The notes: a model not told the origin generated them from the letters alone. 64,000 bases of DNA from Desulfovibrio sp. Huiquan2017 (GCF_017351175.1 NZ_JAFMPN010000002.1:124001-188000), one strand, 5' to 3'; positions 33,371-42,432 are shown, counted from the stretch's first letter. Translations and numbers: made by a program.

Positions 33371-34330
33371 ATGGCTCTCAGCAAGAAGACATTGATTCAC
33401 ATGTATGAAACCATGAACAAAATCCGTTTGTTCGAGCAGAAGCTTCAGGAGTTTTTCGCTGCGGGCGAGATTCCTGGCTTCGTGCACCTCTACCTCGGTG
33501 AGGAAGCCGTGGCCACCGGTGCCTGCTCGGCCTTGACCGATGCGGATATGATCACTTCCACCCACCGCGGTCACGGCCACCTGCTGGCCAAGGGCGGCGA
33601 CCTGAAGCTGATGATGGCCGAGATCTTCGGCCGCTCCACCGGCTACTGCAAGGGCAAGGGCGGTTCCATGCATATCGCCGATTTCGATCTCGGCATCCTC
33701 GGCGCCAACGGCATCGTGGGCGGCGGCGGTCCTCTGGCCGTGGGCGCGTCCCTGGCTTCGAAGTACAAGCAGACCAAAGACGTGACCGTCTGCTTCTTCG
33801 GCGACGGCGCCTCCAACCAGGGCACGACCCAGGAAGCCCTGAACGCGGCCTCCGCTTGGAAGCTGCCCCTGGTCTTCGTCAACGAGAACAACGGCTACGG
33901 CATCTCCTGCCCGCAGTGCAAGTCCATGGCCGTGGTCGATATCGCCGACCGTGCCGCCGCTTATGACATGCCCGGCGTGGTGGTGGACGGCAACGACGTG
34001 CTGGCCGTGTACGAGGCCGTCTCCGAGGCCGTCAAGCGCGCCCGCAACGGCGAGGGCCCCTCGCTCATCGAGTGCAAGACCTACCGCTGGCGCGGCCATT
34101 TCGAAGGCGACGCCTGCACCTATCGCTGCACCGAGGAACTGGAAGAGTGGATGGCCAAGGATCCCATCCCCCGGTTCGAGGCCAAGCTTGTCGAGGGCAA
34201 GACCCTGACCCAGAAGGAAGCGGACAAGATCAAGGAAAGCATCGCCAAGGAAGTCGCCGAGGCCGTGGCCTTCGCCAAGGAAAGCCCGATGCCCGCGACC
34301 AGCGCGCTCATGGACGACGTCTACGCCTAG
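33371..34330 (+). CDS. acoA: Acetoin dehydrogenase E1 component, alpha subunit
   Basis: 319 residues, the normal AcoA/PdhA size. The thiamine pyrophosphate motif begins GDGASNQGTTQEALN and ends VNENNGYGI (GDG to NN). HRGHGHLLAKG and GKGGSMHI are the conserved E1-alpha loops. With AcoB it decarboxylates or cleaves the substrate using TPP and reductively acylates the lipoyl arm of AcoC. A 2-oxoacid (pyruvate) dehydrogenase is an alternative reading; the AcoR-like regulator, AcoX and gene order favour acetoin. Confidence 0.88.
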   Translation: MALSKKTLIHMYETMNKIRLFEQKLQEFFAAGEIPGFVHLYLGEEAVATGACSALTDADMITSTHRGHGHLLAKGGDLKLMMAEIFGRSTGYCKGKGGSMHIADFDLGILGANGIVGGGGPLAVGASLASKYKQTKDVTVCFFGDGASNQGTTQEALNAASAWKLPLVFVNENNGYGISCPQCKSMAVVDIADRAAAYDMPGVVVDGNDVLAVYEAVSEAVKRARNGEGPSLIECKTYRWRGHFEGDACTYRCTEELEEWMAKDPIPRFEAKLVEGKTLTQKEADKIKESIAKEVAEAVAFAKESPMPATSALMDDVYA

Positions 34331-34378
34331 GCGGCGGTTCATCTTTCTCGAATCCTTAAAAATTCAATGGAGAATACA

Positions 34379-35350
34379 ATGTCCGAAAAAACATATCTTC
34401 AGGCACTCAATGAAGCATTGAAGCTGGAAATGGAGCGTGACGAGAACGTCTTCATTCTCGGCGAGGACGTGGGACAGTTCGGCGGTTGCTTCGGCGTCAC
34501 CCAGGGGCTGTTCGATCAGTTCGGCGAGCGGAGGGTCATGGACACCCCGATCACCGAGAGCACCATCGTGGGCGCCGCCGCCGGCGCCGCCGCCGCCGGG
34601 CTCCGGCCCGTGGCGGAGTTGATGTTCGTGGACTTCATCGGCGTGGCCATGGACCAATTGTTCAACCAGGCCGCCAAGATGCGTTTCATGTTCGGCGGCA
34701 AGACCACCGTGCCCATGACCCTGCGCATGCCCCAGGGCGCGGGCATCGGCGCGGCCGCCCAGCACTCCCAGTCCCTTGAGTCCTGGTTCATGAACATCCC
34801 CGGCCTCAAGGTGGTCATTCCGTCCACCCCGTATGACGCCAAGGGACTGCTCATCAGCGCCATCCGCGACGACAACCCGGTCGTCTTCCTGGAGCACAAG
34901 CTGCTCTACGGCGTGTCCGGCGAAGTCCCGGACGAGAGCTACACCATCGAGATCGGCAAGGGTGAGGTCAAGCGCGAGGGCACGGACGTGACCATCGTGG
35001 CCACCTCCCTGATGGTCCACTCCGCCCTGGAGGCGGCCGAGCGGCTCAAGGCCGACGGTATTGACGCCGAGGTCGTGGACCCGCGTTGCCTCCAGCCGCT
35101 GGACAAGGACATCATCCTCGACTCCGTGAAGAAGACCCACGCCCTGGTCGTGGCCCACGAGGCCGTGACTTTCGCCGGTCCCGGCGCCGAGATAGCGGCC
35201 ATGGTCGCCGAGGAGGCCCTGGATTATCTGGATGCTCCCGTGAAGCGCGTCGGCGCCCCGTTCTGCCCGGTGCCGTTCTCGCCGCCGCTTGAGCAGTTCT
35301 ACATCCCCAACGCGGACAACATCGTCGAAGCCGTCAAGAGTCTTCGCTAA
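34379..35350 (+). CDS. acoB: Acetoin dehydrogenase E1 component, beta subunit
   Basis: 323 residues. LGEDVGQFGGCFGVTQGL, DTPITESTIVGAAAG and the C-terminal transketolase domain (PRCLQPLDKDIILDSVKKTH) are typical of E1-beta proteins. It completes the alpha2beta2 E1 heterotetramer. I placed the start at the ATG at 34379 (GGAG nine bases upstream) rather than the in-frame ATG at 34367. It lies 48 bases after acoA in the same operon. No dihydrolipoamide dehydrogenase (E3) gene follows. Confidence 0.88.
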   Translation: MSEKTYLQALNEALKLEMERDENVFILGEDVGQFGGCFGVTQGLFDQFGERRVMDTPITESTIVGAAAGAAAAGLRPVAELMFVDFIGVAMDQLFNQAAKMRFMFGGKTTVPMTLRMPQGAGIGAAAQHSQSLESWFMNIPGLKVVIPSTPYDAKGLLISAIRDDNPVVFLEHKLLYGVSGEVPDESYTIEIGKGEVKREGTDVTIVATSLMVHSALEAAERLKADGIDAEVVDPRCLQPLDKDIILDSVKKTHALVVAHEAVTFAGPGAEIAAMVAEEALDYLDAPVKRVGAPFCPVPFSPPLEQFYIPNADNIVEAVKSLR

Positions 35351-35414
35351 TCCCACACCCTGGCGGGAGGGCGGTTTCGGCCGTTCTCCCGCCGCATTTC
35401 ATGAGGGCGCCCCT

Positions 35415-36404
35415 TTGAGCATCGCAGCCATTCTGGCCAATCCCGCTTCCGGTAAGGACATCCGCCGCCTGGTGGCCCACGGGTCCGTATTCGACAACCA
35501 GGAGAAAGTGCGCATGGTGCGGCGGCTCATTCTCGGCCTGGAAAAGGCCGGGGTGACGAAGATTCTGTATATGCCCGACGGCTACGCCATCGTGCCCAGG
35601 GCCCTCAACGCCATTTCCCCTTCGATCCCCGTGGAGCCGGTGGAAATGCCCATCCGCAACAACCAGACCGACACCACCACAGCGGCGGGCATCATGGAAA
35701 CTCTCGGTGCCAAGTGCCTCGTCGTCCTCGGCGGCGACGGCACCAGCCGTGCCGCCTGCAAGGGCTCGGTAGCCATCCCGGTTCTGCCGCTCTCCACGGG
35801 GACCAACAACGTCTTTCCCATCATGGGGGAGGCCACCGTGGCCGGTCTGGCCGCCGGTCTGGTGGCCTGCGGCCGCCTGCCCGTGGAGGCGTGCTGCTAT
35901 CGGTCCTGCATGTTCGATATTCTGATCAACGACGAGGTCGTGGACATGGCCCTGGTGGACGCGGCCGTGTACGACGACGTCTTTCTCGCCTCCAAGGCCG
36001 TCTGGCATATGGAAAAGGTCCCTCAATTGTTCATGACCCGGTGCAGCGCCGGTTCCATCGGCCTGTCGGCCATTGGTGGCCAGTTGCGGTCCATCCGCCC
36101 GGAGGAGCCGCTCGGCCTGGCCCTGCGCCTGGGCGAGGGGTCTCCCGTGGTGGTCACGGCGGCCATCGCCCCGGGCATGTTCGCCGACGTGCCCATCTGC
36201 GGTGTTTCCGAGATGGCCCCCGGCCAGCTCTTCCACATCGACACGAGCCCCGGGCTCATCGCCCTGGACGGCGAACGTGAAGTGGAGATCCGTAGCGGAG
36301 CCCGCGCGTCCATCCGTCTGAACACCGAGGGCCCCCTGGTCATCGACGTAGGCAAGACCATGGATCTGGCCCGGATAGAAGGGCTGTTTCGTCAACCGTC
36401 ATAA
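35415..36404 (+). CDS. acoX: AcoX-like protein (ATP-NAD/AcoX kinase family)
   Basis: 329 residues. The start is a TTG at 35415 with GAGGG seven bases upstream; no ATG or GTG is available in frame. The N-terminus (IAAILANPASGKDIRRL) and the glycine-rich VVLGGDGTSRA followed by STGTNNVFP are hallmarks of the NAD-kinase/diacylglycerol-kinase-like fold that includes AcoX. AcoX is conserved in acetoin operons, but its reaction is not established. It lies 64 bases after acoB. Confidence 0.82.
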   Translation: MSIAAILANPASGKDIRRLVAHGSVFDNQEKVRMVRRLILGLEKAGVTKILYMPDGYAIVPRALNAISPSIPVEPVEMPIRNNQTDTTTAAGIMETLGAKCLVVLGGDGTSRAACKGSVAIPVLPLSTGTNNVFPIMGEATVAGLAAGLVACGRLPVEACCYRSCMFDILINDEVVDMALVDAAVYDDVFLASKAVWHMEKVPQLFMTRCSAGSIGLSAIGGQLRSIRPEEPLGLALRLGEGSPVVVTAAIAPGMFADVPICGVSEMAPGQLFHIDTSPGLIALDGEREVEIRSGARASIRLNTEGPLVIDVGKTMDLARIEGLFRQPS

Positions 36405-36419
36405 CGACAAGGAGCAATC

Positions 36420-36728
36420 ATGGGCAACGCATTGAAGGCTGCGTTCATCTTCGTCGCACCCGGCGCCGATCCGGCGCGCAACCGCAACTGGGTCAAGACC
36501 GAGGCCGTGGAACTCGTGGCCGTGGCCGTGAAGGATTATGCCCAGGCCGAGGCCGTGGCCCGGGAATTGGTGGAGAAGGAAGGCATTGCCGCCATCGAGC
36601 TGTGCGGAGGTTTCGGCTCGGCCGGTACGGCGCGCATCGCTGCGGCCGTAAATGTTCCGGTGGGCGTGGTCCGGTTCGACATCCATCCCGGCCTGGGCAA
36701 CGTCAGCGGCGACACCCTGTTCGGTTAG
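36420..36728 (+). CDS. Small conserved protein of unknown function
   Basis: 102 residues, alpha/beta pattern (KAAFIFVAPGADP, GIAAIELCGGFGSAGTARIA, GVVRFDIHPGLGN). I recall a DUF6506-type family with this look, but this is not certain. AAGGAG precedes the ATG, 15 bases after acoX, so it is the last gene of the aco operon. The function is unknown. Confidence 0.7.
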   Translation: MGNALKAAFIFVAPGADPARNRNWVKTEAVELVAVAVKDYAQAEAVARELVEKEGIAAIELCGGFGSAGTARIAAAVNVPVGVVRFDIHPGLGNVSGDTLFG

Positions 36729-36775
36729 CCGACGAAGAAAGAGAGGGTGCCTCCCCGGCCTCCGTTTGCGCGCAG

Positions 36776-36850
36776 GCGCAAAAGGGGTGCAAGGGGGTGT
36801 GCCCTTTTGCCGGTTCGGCGTAAGGCCGGGGCGGCCCGCACGGGGATCTA
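36776..36850. repeat. Intergenic palindromic repeat, copy B
   Basis: In the gap between two convergent genes. Its reverse complement shares CCCTTGCA-CCC-TTTTGCGCC with 10740-10825. Confidence 0.4.
36778..36810. terminator. Terminator hairpin between convergent genes
   Basis: Stem GCAAAAGGG (36778-36786) with CCCTTTTGC (36802-36810). It is symmetric enough to stop the aco operon and the minus-strand thioesterase transcript, although the U-tracts are inside the stem. Confidence 0.5.
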
Positions 36851-37237
36851 GGAACCGGCGAGTACGTGTTGCTTGGTCACGAAACAGGTGAACGTGCCGC
36901 TGAAGACCACATCCTCGCCGCAGGCCACTTCCACCTGCACGAGATGCTTGCGCTCCTGCGGGGTCTGGTCCTGCGCTTTGGCCACGAGCACGTCGCCGAC
37001 ACGTGACGGCTTGAGAAAGCGGGTCTCGGCCGCGCCCAGGACCACGTTGGGATGGTTGACGGAGAGCATGGCCGCGTAGTCCGCCAGTCCGAAGATGAAC
37101 CCGCCGTGGACCAGGCCGCTGGCGTCGGCGGCCATGTTTTGAGCGCAGGTCAACCGCACTGTGCTGCTTCCTTCCCCGACCTCGACCGGTTCCCCGCACA
37201 GGGATCTGTCGATGGCTTCATGCGTCTTGATTTCCAT
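36848..37237 (-). CDS. PaaI-like hotdog-fold acyl-CoA thioesterase
   Basis: 129 residues, single hotdog domain. The helix SGLVHGGFIFGLADYAAMLS carries the conserved G-x-V-H-G-G motif, followed by the beta strands VVLGAAETRFLKPSRVGDVL. The substrate is unknown, probably a short or aromatic acyl-CoA. GAGG lies upstream of the ATG at 37237. It may share a transcript with the AhpD-like gene upstream, separated by a strong hairpin. Confidence 0.8.
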   Translation of the reverse strand: MEIKTHEAIDRSLCGEPVEVGEGSSTVRLTCAQNMAADASGLVHGGFIFGLADYAAMLSVNHPNVVLGAAETRFLKPSRVGDVLVAKAQDQTPQERKHLVQVEVACGEDVVFSGTFTCFVTKQHVLAGS

Positions 37238-37283
37238 GTTTTCCTCGAGGTGGGCCGTGTGCCCGCCGTTTGCGACGGCGGAC

Positions 37284-37324
37284 CATCGGGAACCGGGGAG
37301 GCGCTTGCCCCCCCGGTCCCGATG
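37284..37324 (-). repeat. Intercistronic hairpin between AhpD-like and thioesterase genes
   Basis: Near-perfect inverted repeat CATCGGGAACCGGG / CCCGGTCCCGATG without a U-tract; probably an mRNA-stabilising or attenuating structure. Confidence 0.45.
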
Positions 37325-37340
37325 CAATTCCGCCGATCGG

Positions 37341-37667
37341 TTAGTCGAAAAGATCTTCCAGTTCGTCGAAGACGTAGTGCATCTGCATGATCTTCGGCGA
37401 GCCGCCCATTGCGGTGGCCAGCAAAGCGGCCTGCATGATCTCTTCCTTGGAAGCGCCAAGGCTGGCCGCGGACTGGATATGCAGGGAGATGCACATGTCG
37501 CACTGGGACATCAGGGAACAGGCGATGTGAATCAGTTCCTGCGTTTTGTGATCAAGGGGACCAAATTGGCTGATTTCCTTGGTGAAGGCAAGGTAATTGG
37601 GGAAGACGTTACCCGCACGCTGGGTCATTTTCGCCAAGGTCATTGCTGCTTTTTCGGCTGCATCCAT
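37341..37667 (-). CDS. AhpD-like carboxymuconolactone decarboxylase family protein
   Basis: 108 residues, all-helical. The redox motif QCDMCISLHIQSA (CXXC with His three residues after the second Cys) followed by LGASKEEIMQAALLA matches AhpD/CMD proteins, which act as thiol peroxidases or disulfide oxidoreductases. AhpD in mycobacteria uses lipoylated E2 as reductant, so its place between an aco operon and a lipoate ligase is suggestive. GGAGAAACTC precedes the ATG. Confidence 0.85.
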   Translation of the reverse strand: MDAAEKAAMTLAKMTQRAGNVFPNYLAFTKEISQFGPLDHKTQELIHIACSLMSQCDMCISLHIQSAASLGASKEEIMQAALLATAMGGSPKIMQMHYVFDELEDLFD

Positions 37668-37869
37668 GAGAGTTTCTCCTGAGTTTTAAAGTTGAGATGC
37701 AGTGATACAGCAAGGAACATGCCCTAGTGATGTTTGTTATGAAAATCAAACTGTTAGATTATATACTCGATGGGAATGAGGGGAAAATGGGGTCGGAGCC
37801 TGTCCCGGACGTGAACATTGGTCGGATTTCGAACAAGTCCGCCGGGCCGGGACAGGCTTCGAACAGGCC
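37668..37869. other. Intergenic region with a long inverted repeat
   Basis: Carries the inverted repeat GCCTGTCCCGG (37798-37808) / CCGGGACAGGC (37847-37857) with a 38-base loop, located just after the lplA stop on the minus strand, and an AT-rich stretch (37735-37775) suitable as a promoter for the AhpD-like gene. No gene is seen. Confidence 0.45.
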
Positions 37870-38847
37870 TCAGAACAGGCTGTCCAGGAGCGCGGGCAGG
37901 GTAACGTCGTGCAGGTATTCGTCCAGCGGCACATCGGCCAGGCGGGCTTCGATCTCGGTTCGTTCATGTCGGCAGTCCAAAAGGCGTTCCTCCAGGGGAG
38001 CCACGTCGCGCACGCCGAAGTAGTCGCCGAAGAGCCGTGCCTTGAGGATGCGCCCCTTCTTTACATATAGATTTACATCCAGCAGGCCGCCTTGGGTGCG
38101 GGTGCGCTTGGAGAAGTTGTAGGCGGGCGAGGAACCGAAGTTCCAATCCCAGGTACGGTAACGCCGTTCGGCCAGAGCGTCGATGACCGAGGTTTCGCGG
38201 CCGGTCAGGGCCATGTCGTCCGGGGCCGCGCCCTCGGAGACGAAGTCCATGAGCGCCCGGATGAAATCCGTGACCTCCATGGGGGTTTGCAGGTGGCTGG
38301 AGATGTTCGTCACCCGCGAGCGCACGCTCTTGACCGCCTTGTCCCGGTATTTTTCCGGATCCACGCGCAGGGCTCCGCTCAGGTCGGTCATGTCCGAGGC
38401 AAAGAGCAGGGTGCCGTGGTGCAGGATGCGTCCGCCGTGAAAATGTTGAGCGTTGCCCGAAAATTTCTTGCCGTCGATGAGCAGGTCGTTGCGCCCGCTG
38501 AAGACGCACTCCACGCCCATGGCGCGCAAGGCCTGCTGGATGGGCACGGTGAAGCGCTCGAAGTCCAGCCCTTCCGATGGGTTGCCGTTGTTGATGAAGG
38601 TGAAGTTGATGTTGCCGAGGTCGTGGAACACGGCTCCGCCGCCGCTCAGCCTGCGAACCACCGGGATGCCGCGTTCGCGGGTGAAGGCTTCGTCGATTTC
38701 GGCCAGGGTGTTCTGATTCCTGCCGACGATGACCGCGGGCCGGTTGCGCCAGAGCATGAAAATATCGTCCACGGATTCGGTCAGCAGCCATTCCTCGGCG
38801 GCCAGGTTGAAGGCGGGATCGGTGGATTCGTTGTAGATGTATCGCAT
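37870..38847 (-). CDS. lplA: Lipoate-protein ligase A
   Basis: 325 residues. The N-terminal catalytic domain has the signatures RRLSGGGAVFHDLGNINFTF and GKKFSGNAQ (adenylate-binding Lys), and a C-terminal accessory domain follows (about 250-325), as in E. coli LplA (338 residues). It activates free lipoate with ATP and attaches it to the lipoyl domain, here plausibly Lys43 of the nearby AcoC. AAGGAGA precedes the ATG at 38847. The in-frame Met nine codons upstream lacks such a site. Confidence 0.92.
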   Translation of the reverse strand: MRYIYNESTDPAFNLAAEEWLLTESVDDIFMLWRNRPAVIVGRNQNTLAEIDEAFTRERGIPVVRRLSGGGAVFHDLGNINFTFINNGNPSEGLDFERFTVPIQQALRAMGVECVFSGRNDLLIDGKKFSGNAQHFHGGRILHHGTLLFASDMTDLSGALRVDPEKYRDKAVKSVRSRVTNISSHLQTPMEVTDFIRALMDFVSEGAAPDDMALTGRETSVIDALAERRYRTWDWNFGSSPAYNFSKRTRTQGGLLDVNLYVKKGRILKARLFGDYFGVRDVAPLEERLLDCRHERTEIEARLADVPLDEYLHDVTLPALLDSLF

Positions 38848-39037
38848 GCTGTCTCCTTTGCCCGGGGAATGCAAAAGGTGGGCCCCGGGCAGTGCCCGGT
38901 GTTTTTTGGGGGGGGCGGCCCGGCGCTCGCCCTATAACCCGGCTTCGGTTCGCCGGGCAAGGGGTGTGCATGCGGCTGGCCTCGGACGGGCGGAGGGGGT
39001 ATGGGCTTTGCATTGCAAACGCCCAAGGAGAAAACAC

Positions 39038-39832
39038 GTGACCGATTGCATTGATATCGACCTGGTGGCCAACGCCGGCGTCCTGGTCCGGGGGGGCGGT
39101 CTGGGGCTGCTCGTGGACGGCATGCACAACCAGGACGGGCATCCGTTCGACCGGACAAGCCGGGAGGACATGGACCGCATGGGCCGGGGAGAGGGGCTTT
39201 TCGCGCAGCTCGACTACCTGCTCTTTACCCATGAGCACCCGGACCACTTTACTCCGGAACTGGTCCTGGCCCATCTGGAGCGCCGCCCGGTCAAGGGCGT
39301 CTTCCTGCCGGACGCGGTTCACGGGTCGTCCGATCTGGACCGGCTCGTCGGCGAGCTTGAGCGCCGTTCCGTTCCGTATTGGACCATGGGGCTTGCGCCG
39401 GGGCGGACCCGGACGGTCACGCCCGAACCCGGCCTGACGGTCACGGCCGTGGGCGCGCGGCACATGGGCAAGCAGTTCCAGGAAGTGCGCAACGATTGCC
39501 TGCTCGTCGAGCTGGAAGGGATGCGCCTGCTCTTCACCGGCGACGCGGATCACGTTTCGGCCTATTACGAGGAGGCCTTGCGGGACGTGCCCATCGACGC
39601 GGCCTTCGTCAATCCGATCTTCTACCACAACCCGAACGGGCAAGCGATCATCGACGGCATCTTTCGGCCGCTGGAGGTGATCGTCTACCACATGCCTTCC
39701 GAGGGCCGCGACCCCTTCCATCTGGTTTTCACGGTCAAGCGGGCCATGCAGAAGTATGCCCGTCCGGACATGCCGGTCCACGTGCTCGACGCGGCTTCGC
39801 CCCACGTGCGCCTCTGCCCGCCCATGGAGTAG
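39038..39832 (+). CDS. Metallo-beta-lactamase-fold hydrolase
   Basis: 264 residues. THEHPDHF gives the HxHxDH zinc-binding motif, GARHMGKQF and TGDADH supply further likely ligands, so a cytoplasmic MBL-fold hydrolase related to UlaG-like proteins is likely. The substrate is unknown. I used GTG at 39038 because AAGGAG lies eight to nine bases upstream; longer readings run into the lplA region on the other strand. It stands alone between lplA (divergent) and the sensor kinase gene 85 bases downstream. Confidence 0.75.
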   Translation: MTDCIDIDLVANAGVLVRGGGLGLLVDGMHNQDGHPFDRTSREDMDRMGRGEGLFAQLDYLLFTHEHPDHFTPELVLAHLERRPVKGVFLPDAVHGSSDLDRLVGELERRSVPYWTMGLAPGRTRTVTPEPGLTVTAVGARHMGKQFQEVRNDCLLVELEGMRLLFTGDADHVSAYYEEALRDVPIDAAFVNPIFYHNPNGQAIIDGIFRPLEVIVYHMPSEGRDPFHLVFTVKRAMQKYARPDMPVHVLDAASPHVRLCPPME

Positions 39833-39917
39833 GGCGGATTGTTCCGGGCCGGATTGCGGTCGCGCAAGAATGCGGCTACTGATGGAGGGCGCGCCGCCGT
39901 GCGGCGAGTCCACGACC

Positions 39918-41759
39918 ATGAGTGAATCAGCACCGTCCCCCCGCCCGGACTCCCGGTTGTCCGAACGCCTCAAGAAGAGGCTCTTTCTCTACGCCTCCGG
40001 GGCGCTGCTCGTCCTGGCACTGGGTGTGGGGCTGTCCGTGGTGGCCACTTTGTTCGATCAACTCAAGCAGGCCGAGGAGGCCGGGCTCTCACATATCGCC
40101 GAGACGCGCGGCCTGGCCGTGGGCGAGTGGTGCCGCAGGGCGCTGGACCTCTCCCGCCAGGTGACCAGCCGGACCCGCATCCGCGAGGAGCTGGCCGCCT
40201 ACAACGCGGGGCGGCGTTCCCTGGAAGATCTGGCCGCCTTCACCCGGCCCAAGCTTGAGGACGCCATGAACCTGTCCGACGAGGTGATCGGCCTGACCCG
40301 GCTGGATGCGGCGGGCCGCCCGGTGGCTTCCGTGGGCGTGGCGGTCCCGGCCGACACGGCCCGGAGCATGGCCGAGCCGTCCGACGACGCGCGGTTTTCG
40401 CAGCCCGTGCTCCTGGGCAATCGGCCGTGCCTGATCATCGCCGCGCCCATCCTGTCCCGGACCGGGCGCAGAGTCGGAGCCGATTTGGTGGTCATAGATA
40501 TTTCCCGGCTTTTGGAGATCATCAAGCGCGGCCGGAACCTCCGGGGCGCGGGCACCGTCTGTCTGGGCTACCACGCCGGACGGGCCGTCCGGCTGTTCCC
40601 GGACGACGCGGGCGGGGTCCCCGAACCCACGCCGAGCCAGGCCGAGGCCCTGCGCCGGGCCTTGGGCGGGAATGGCGGCATCCTCGCGGCCGGGGACGAG
40701 GTCACGGCCTACACCCCGTTGACCGGAGCCGACTGGGGGCTGACCGTGTCCGTCAACGAGCGCGAACTGTACAATCCGTTACGCCTGCGGCTCATTCAGC
40801 TGGGCCTGTATTCCCTGCTCATCTACGCGGTTTGCGTCATCGGCCTGTGGCGGCTGCTGCGTCCCCTGACCGGGCGGCTGCTGCTCCACACTTCGGAGCT
40901 GGAGTCCGAGGTGGACGCCAAGACCGCCATCCTCAAGTCCGAGCTGGACGCCAGGCTCAAGGCAGAGTGCGCCCTTCATGAGGCCCACCAGCAGTTGGAA
41001 GACCGTGTGCGCGAGCGTACCCGCGAGCTGGCCGAGGCCAACGAGGAATTGCAAAGGATTCATCACCGGCTGGAAGGGGAACACGAGCAGCGCAAACTTC
41101 TGTCCCGCGATCTGATCAACCTTCTGGAGGAGGACCGCCGGGAGGTGGCCCGCGAGCTGCACGACCACACCGGGCAGTTGCTGACTACCCTGCGCCTGGA
41201 CCTCCAGGCCGCCCTGGAGTCCCTGGCTTCGGCCGACGGCTGCTGCAAGGGACAGCTCGAAAGCGCGGCGGACAAGATCACCCTGGTCCAGCGGGACATC
41301 AAGTCCATCTCCAAGGGGCTTAGGCCGGACACCCTGGAATACCTCGGCTTGGCCCAGGCCATTGAGGCGCTGCTCGACGAGTATCGCGCCTCCACGGACC
41401 TGGACATTCATTTTTTCCACAAGGGCGTGCCCAGACGCTTCGACGGCCAGAAGGAACTGGCCTTGTACCGGATTACCCAGGAGGCCCTGACCAACACGGT
41501 CAAGTACGCCGGGGCGCGTCAGGTGCACCTCAGCCTGATCAATCGCGACGGGCGGCTGGGGCTGACCCTCGAGGACGACGGCCGGGGATTCGACCGGGCC
41601 GCCGTGGCCGCAACGGCCAACGCCTCGGGCAGCCTGGGCCTGACCCTGATGAAGGAACGCATGGTCCAGCTGGAAGGGACCTTCCATATCGAGTCCGCGC
41701 CGGGCCGGGGGACCCAGATCCTGGCCGAGCTGGATATCGGGAGCAAGAACGATGCATAA
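39918..41759 (+). CDS. NarX-type sensor histidine kinase with periplasmic sensor domain
   Basis: 613 residues: TM1 (LFLYASGALLVLALGVGLSV), a periplasmic region of about 270 residues consistent with a Cache-type double-PAS fold, TM2 (LIQLGLYSLLIYAVCVIGLW), a coiled coil (LEDRVRERTRELAEANEELQ), a HisKA_3 domain with EVARELHDHTGQLL (phospho-acceptor His) and an HATPase_c domain (DGRGFD, GSLGLTLMKER). The start is uncertain: upstream in-frame Mets at 39870 and 39885 also lack good ribosome-binding sites. Its stop overlaps the response regulator. It lies directly before ttrBCA, so it probably senses tetrathionate or another acceptor. Confidence 0.85.
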   Translation: MSESAPSPRPDSRLSERLKKRLFLYASGALLVLALGVGLSVVATLFDQLKQAEEAGLSHIAETRGLAVGEWCRRALDLSRQVTSRTRIREELAAYNAGRRSLEDLAAFTRPKLEDAMNLSDEVIGLTRLDAAGRPVASVGVAVPADTARSMAEPSDDARFSQPVLLGNRPCLIIAAPILSRTGRRVGADLVVIDISRLLEIIKRGRNLRGAGTVCLGYHAGRAVRLFPDDAGGVPEPTPSQAEALRRALGGNGGILAAGDEVTAYTPLTGADWGLTVSVNERELYNPLRLRLIQLGLYSLLIYAVCVIGLWRLLRPLTGRLLLHTSELESEVDAKTAILKSELDARLKAECALHEAHQQLEDRVRERTRELAEANEELQRIHHRLEGEHEQRKLLSRDLINLLEEDRREVARELHDHTGQLLTTLRLDLQAALESLASADGCCKGQLESAADKITLVQRDIKSISKGLRPDTLEYLGLAQAIEALLDEYRASTDLDIHFFHKGVPRRFDGQKELALYRITQEALTNTVKYAGARQVHLSLINRDGRLGLTLEDDGRGFDRAAVAATANASGSLGLTLMKERMVQLEGTFHIESAPGRGTQILAELDIGSKNDA

Positions 41760-42399
41760 GACCACCCTGCTCATCGCCGACGATCACCGGGTCGTCATCG
41801 CGGGCATCCGCAGCCTGCTCGCCTCGAAGCCGGACATCGAGATCGTGGGCGAGGCCACCAACGGGGCCGAGGCCGTGGAATTGTCCCGCGAACTCGCGCC
41901 GGACATCGTCATCATGGATATCTCCATGCCGGAGATGGACGGGGTGGAGGCCACCGGGCTGATCCGCAAGGCCTCGCCGGACACGCGGATCATTATCTAC
42001 ACCATGCATTCGGACCAGCGGTTCATTCTGGAACTGTTCAAGGCGGGCATCTCGGGACATGTGCTCAAGGAGGGCCCGCCCGCCGACCTGTGCGCCGCGG
42101 TGGAGGCGGTCATGGCCGGGAAGACCTACTTCACGACCATCGACCCGGCCGCGCTGCTGCTCAAGCTCGCTCCGGAACGGCCGGGCCGGGAAGCCCTGTT
42201 CGAACACCTCAGTCCGCGCGAGCTGGAAGTCTTCAAGCTCCTGGCCGACGGTCTGTCGGTCAAGGAGGCGGCGGTCCGGCTGCACATCAGCCCCAAGACC
42301 GTGGAGACCCACAAGTACAACCTCATGGAAAAGCTCGACGTGGGGACCATCCCGGACCTGACCAAACTGGCCATCCGCCACGGGCTCATCTCCGTCTGA
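41752..42399 (+). CDS. NarL/FixJ-family response regulator
   Basis: 215 residues. Receiver domain with the acidic pocket (IADDHR), phospho-acceptor Asp in IVIMDISMPEMDG, and the Lys in GHVLKEG, then a LuxR-type helix-turn-helix (SVKEAAVRLHISPKTVETHK). The ATG lies 8 bases inside the kinase gene, so the pair is coupled. It is the likely activator of ttrBCA, starting 230 bases downstream. In Salmonella the ttr operon is controlled by TtrS/TtrR, a pair that is also adjacent but has a different sensor. Confidence 0.9.
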   Translation: MHKTTLLIADDHRVVIAGIRSLLASKPDIEIVGEATNGAEAVELSRELAPDIVIMDISMPEMDGVEATGLIRKASPDTRIIIYTMHSDQRFILELFKAGISGHVLKEGPPADLCAAVEAVMAGKTYFTTIDPAALLLKLAPERPGREALFEHLSPRELEVFKLLADGLSVKEAAVRLHISPKTVETHKYNLMEKLDVGTIPDLTKLAIRHGLISV

Positions 42400-42421
42400 C
42401 GCGGTCCCGTTCCGCCCCTTA

Positions 42422-42432
42422 GGGAAATTCCC
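42422..42432. promoter_or_regulatory. Palindrome GGGAAATTCCC in the ttr promoter region
   Basis: An 11-base perfect palindrome with flanking CTTA and CCAT, 198 bases before ttrB. It could bind the adjacent NarL-type regulator, but only one copy is seen. Confidence 0.3.
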
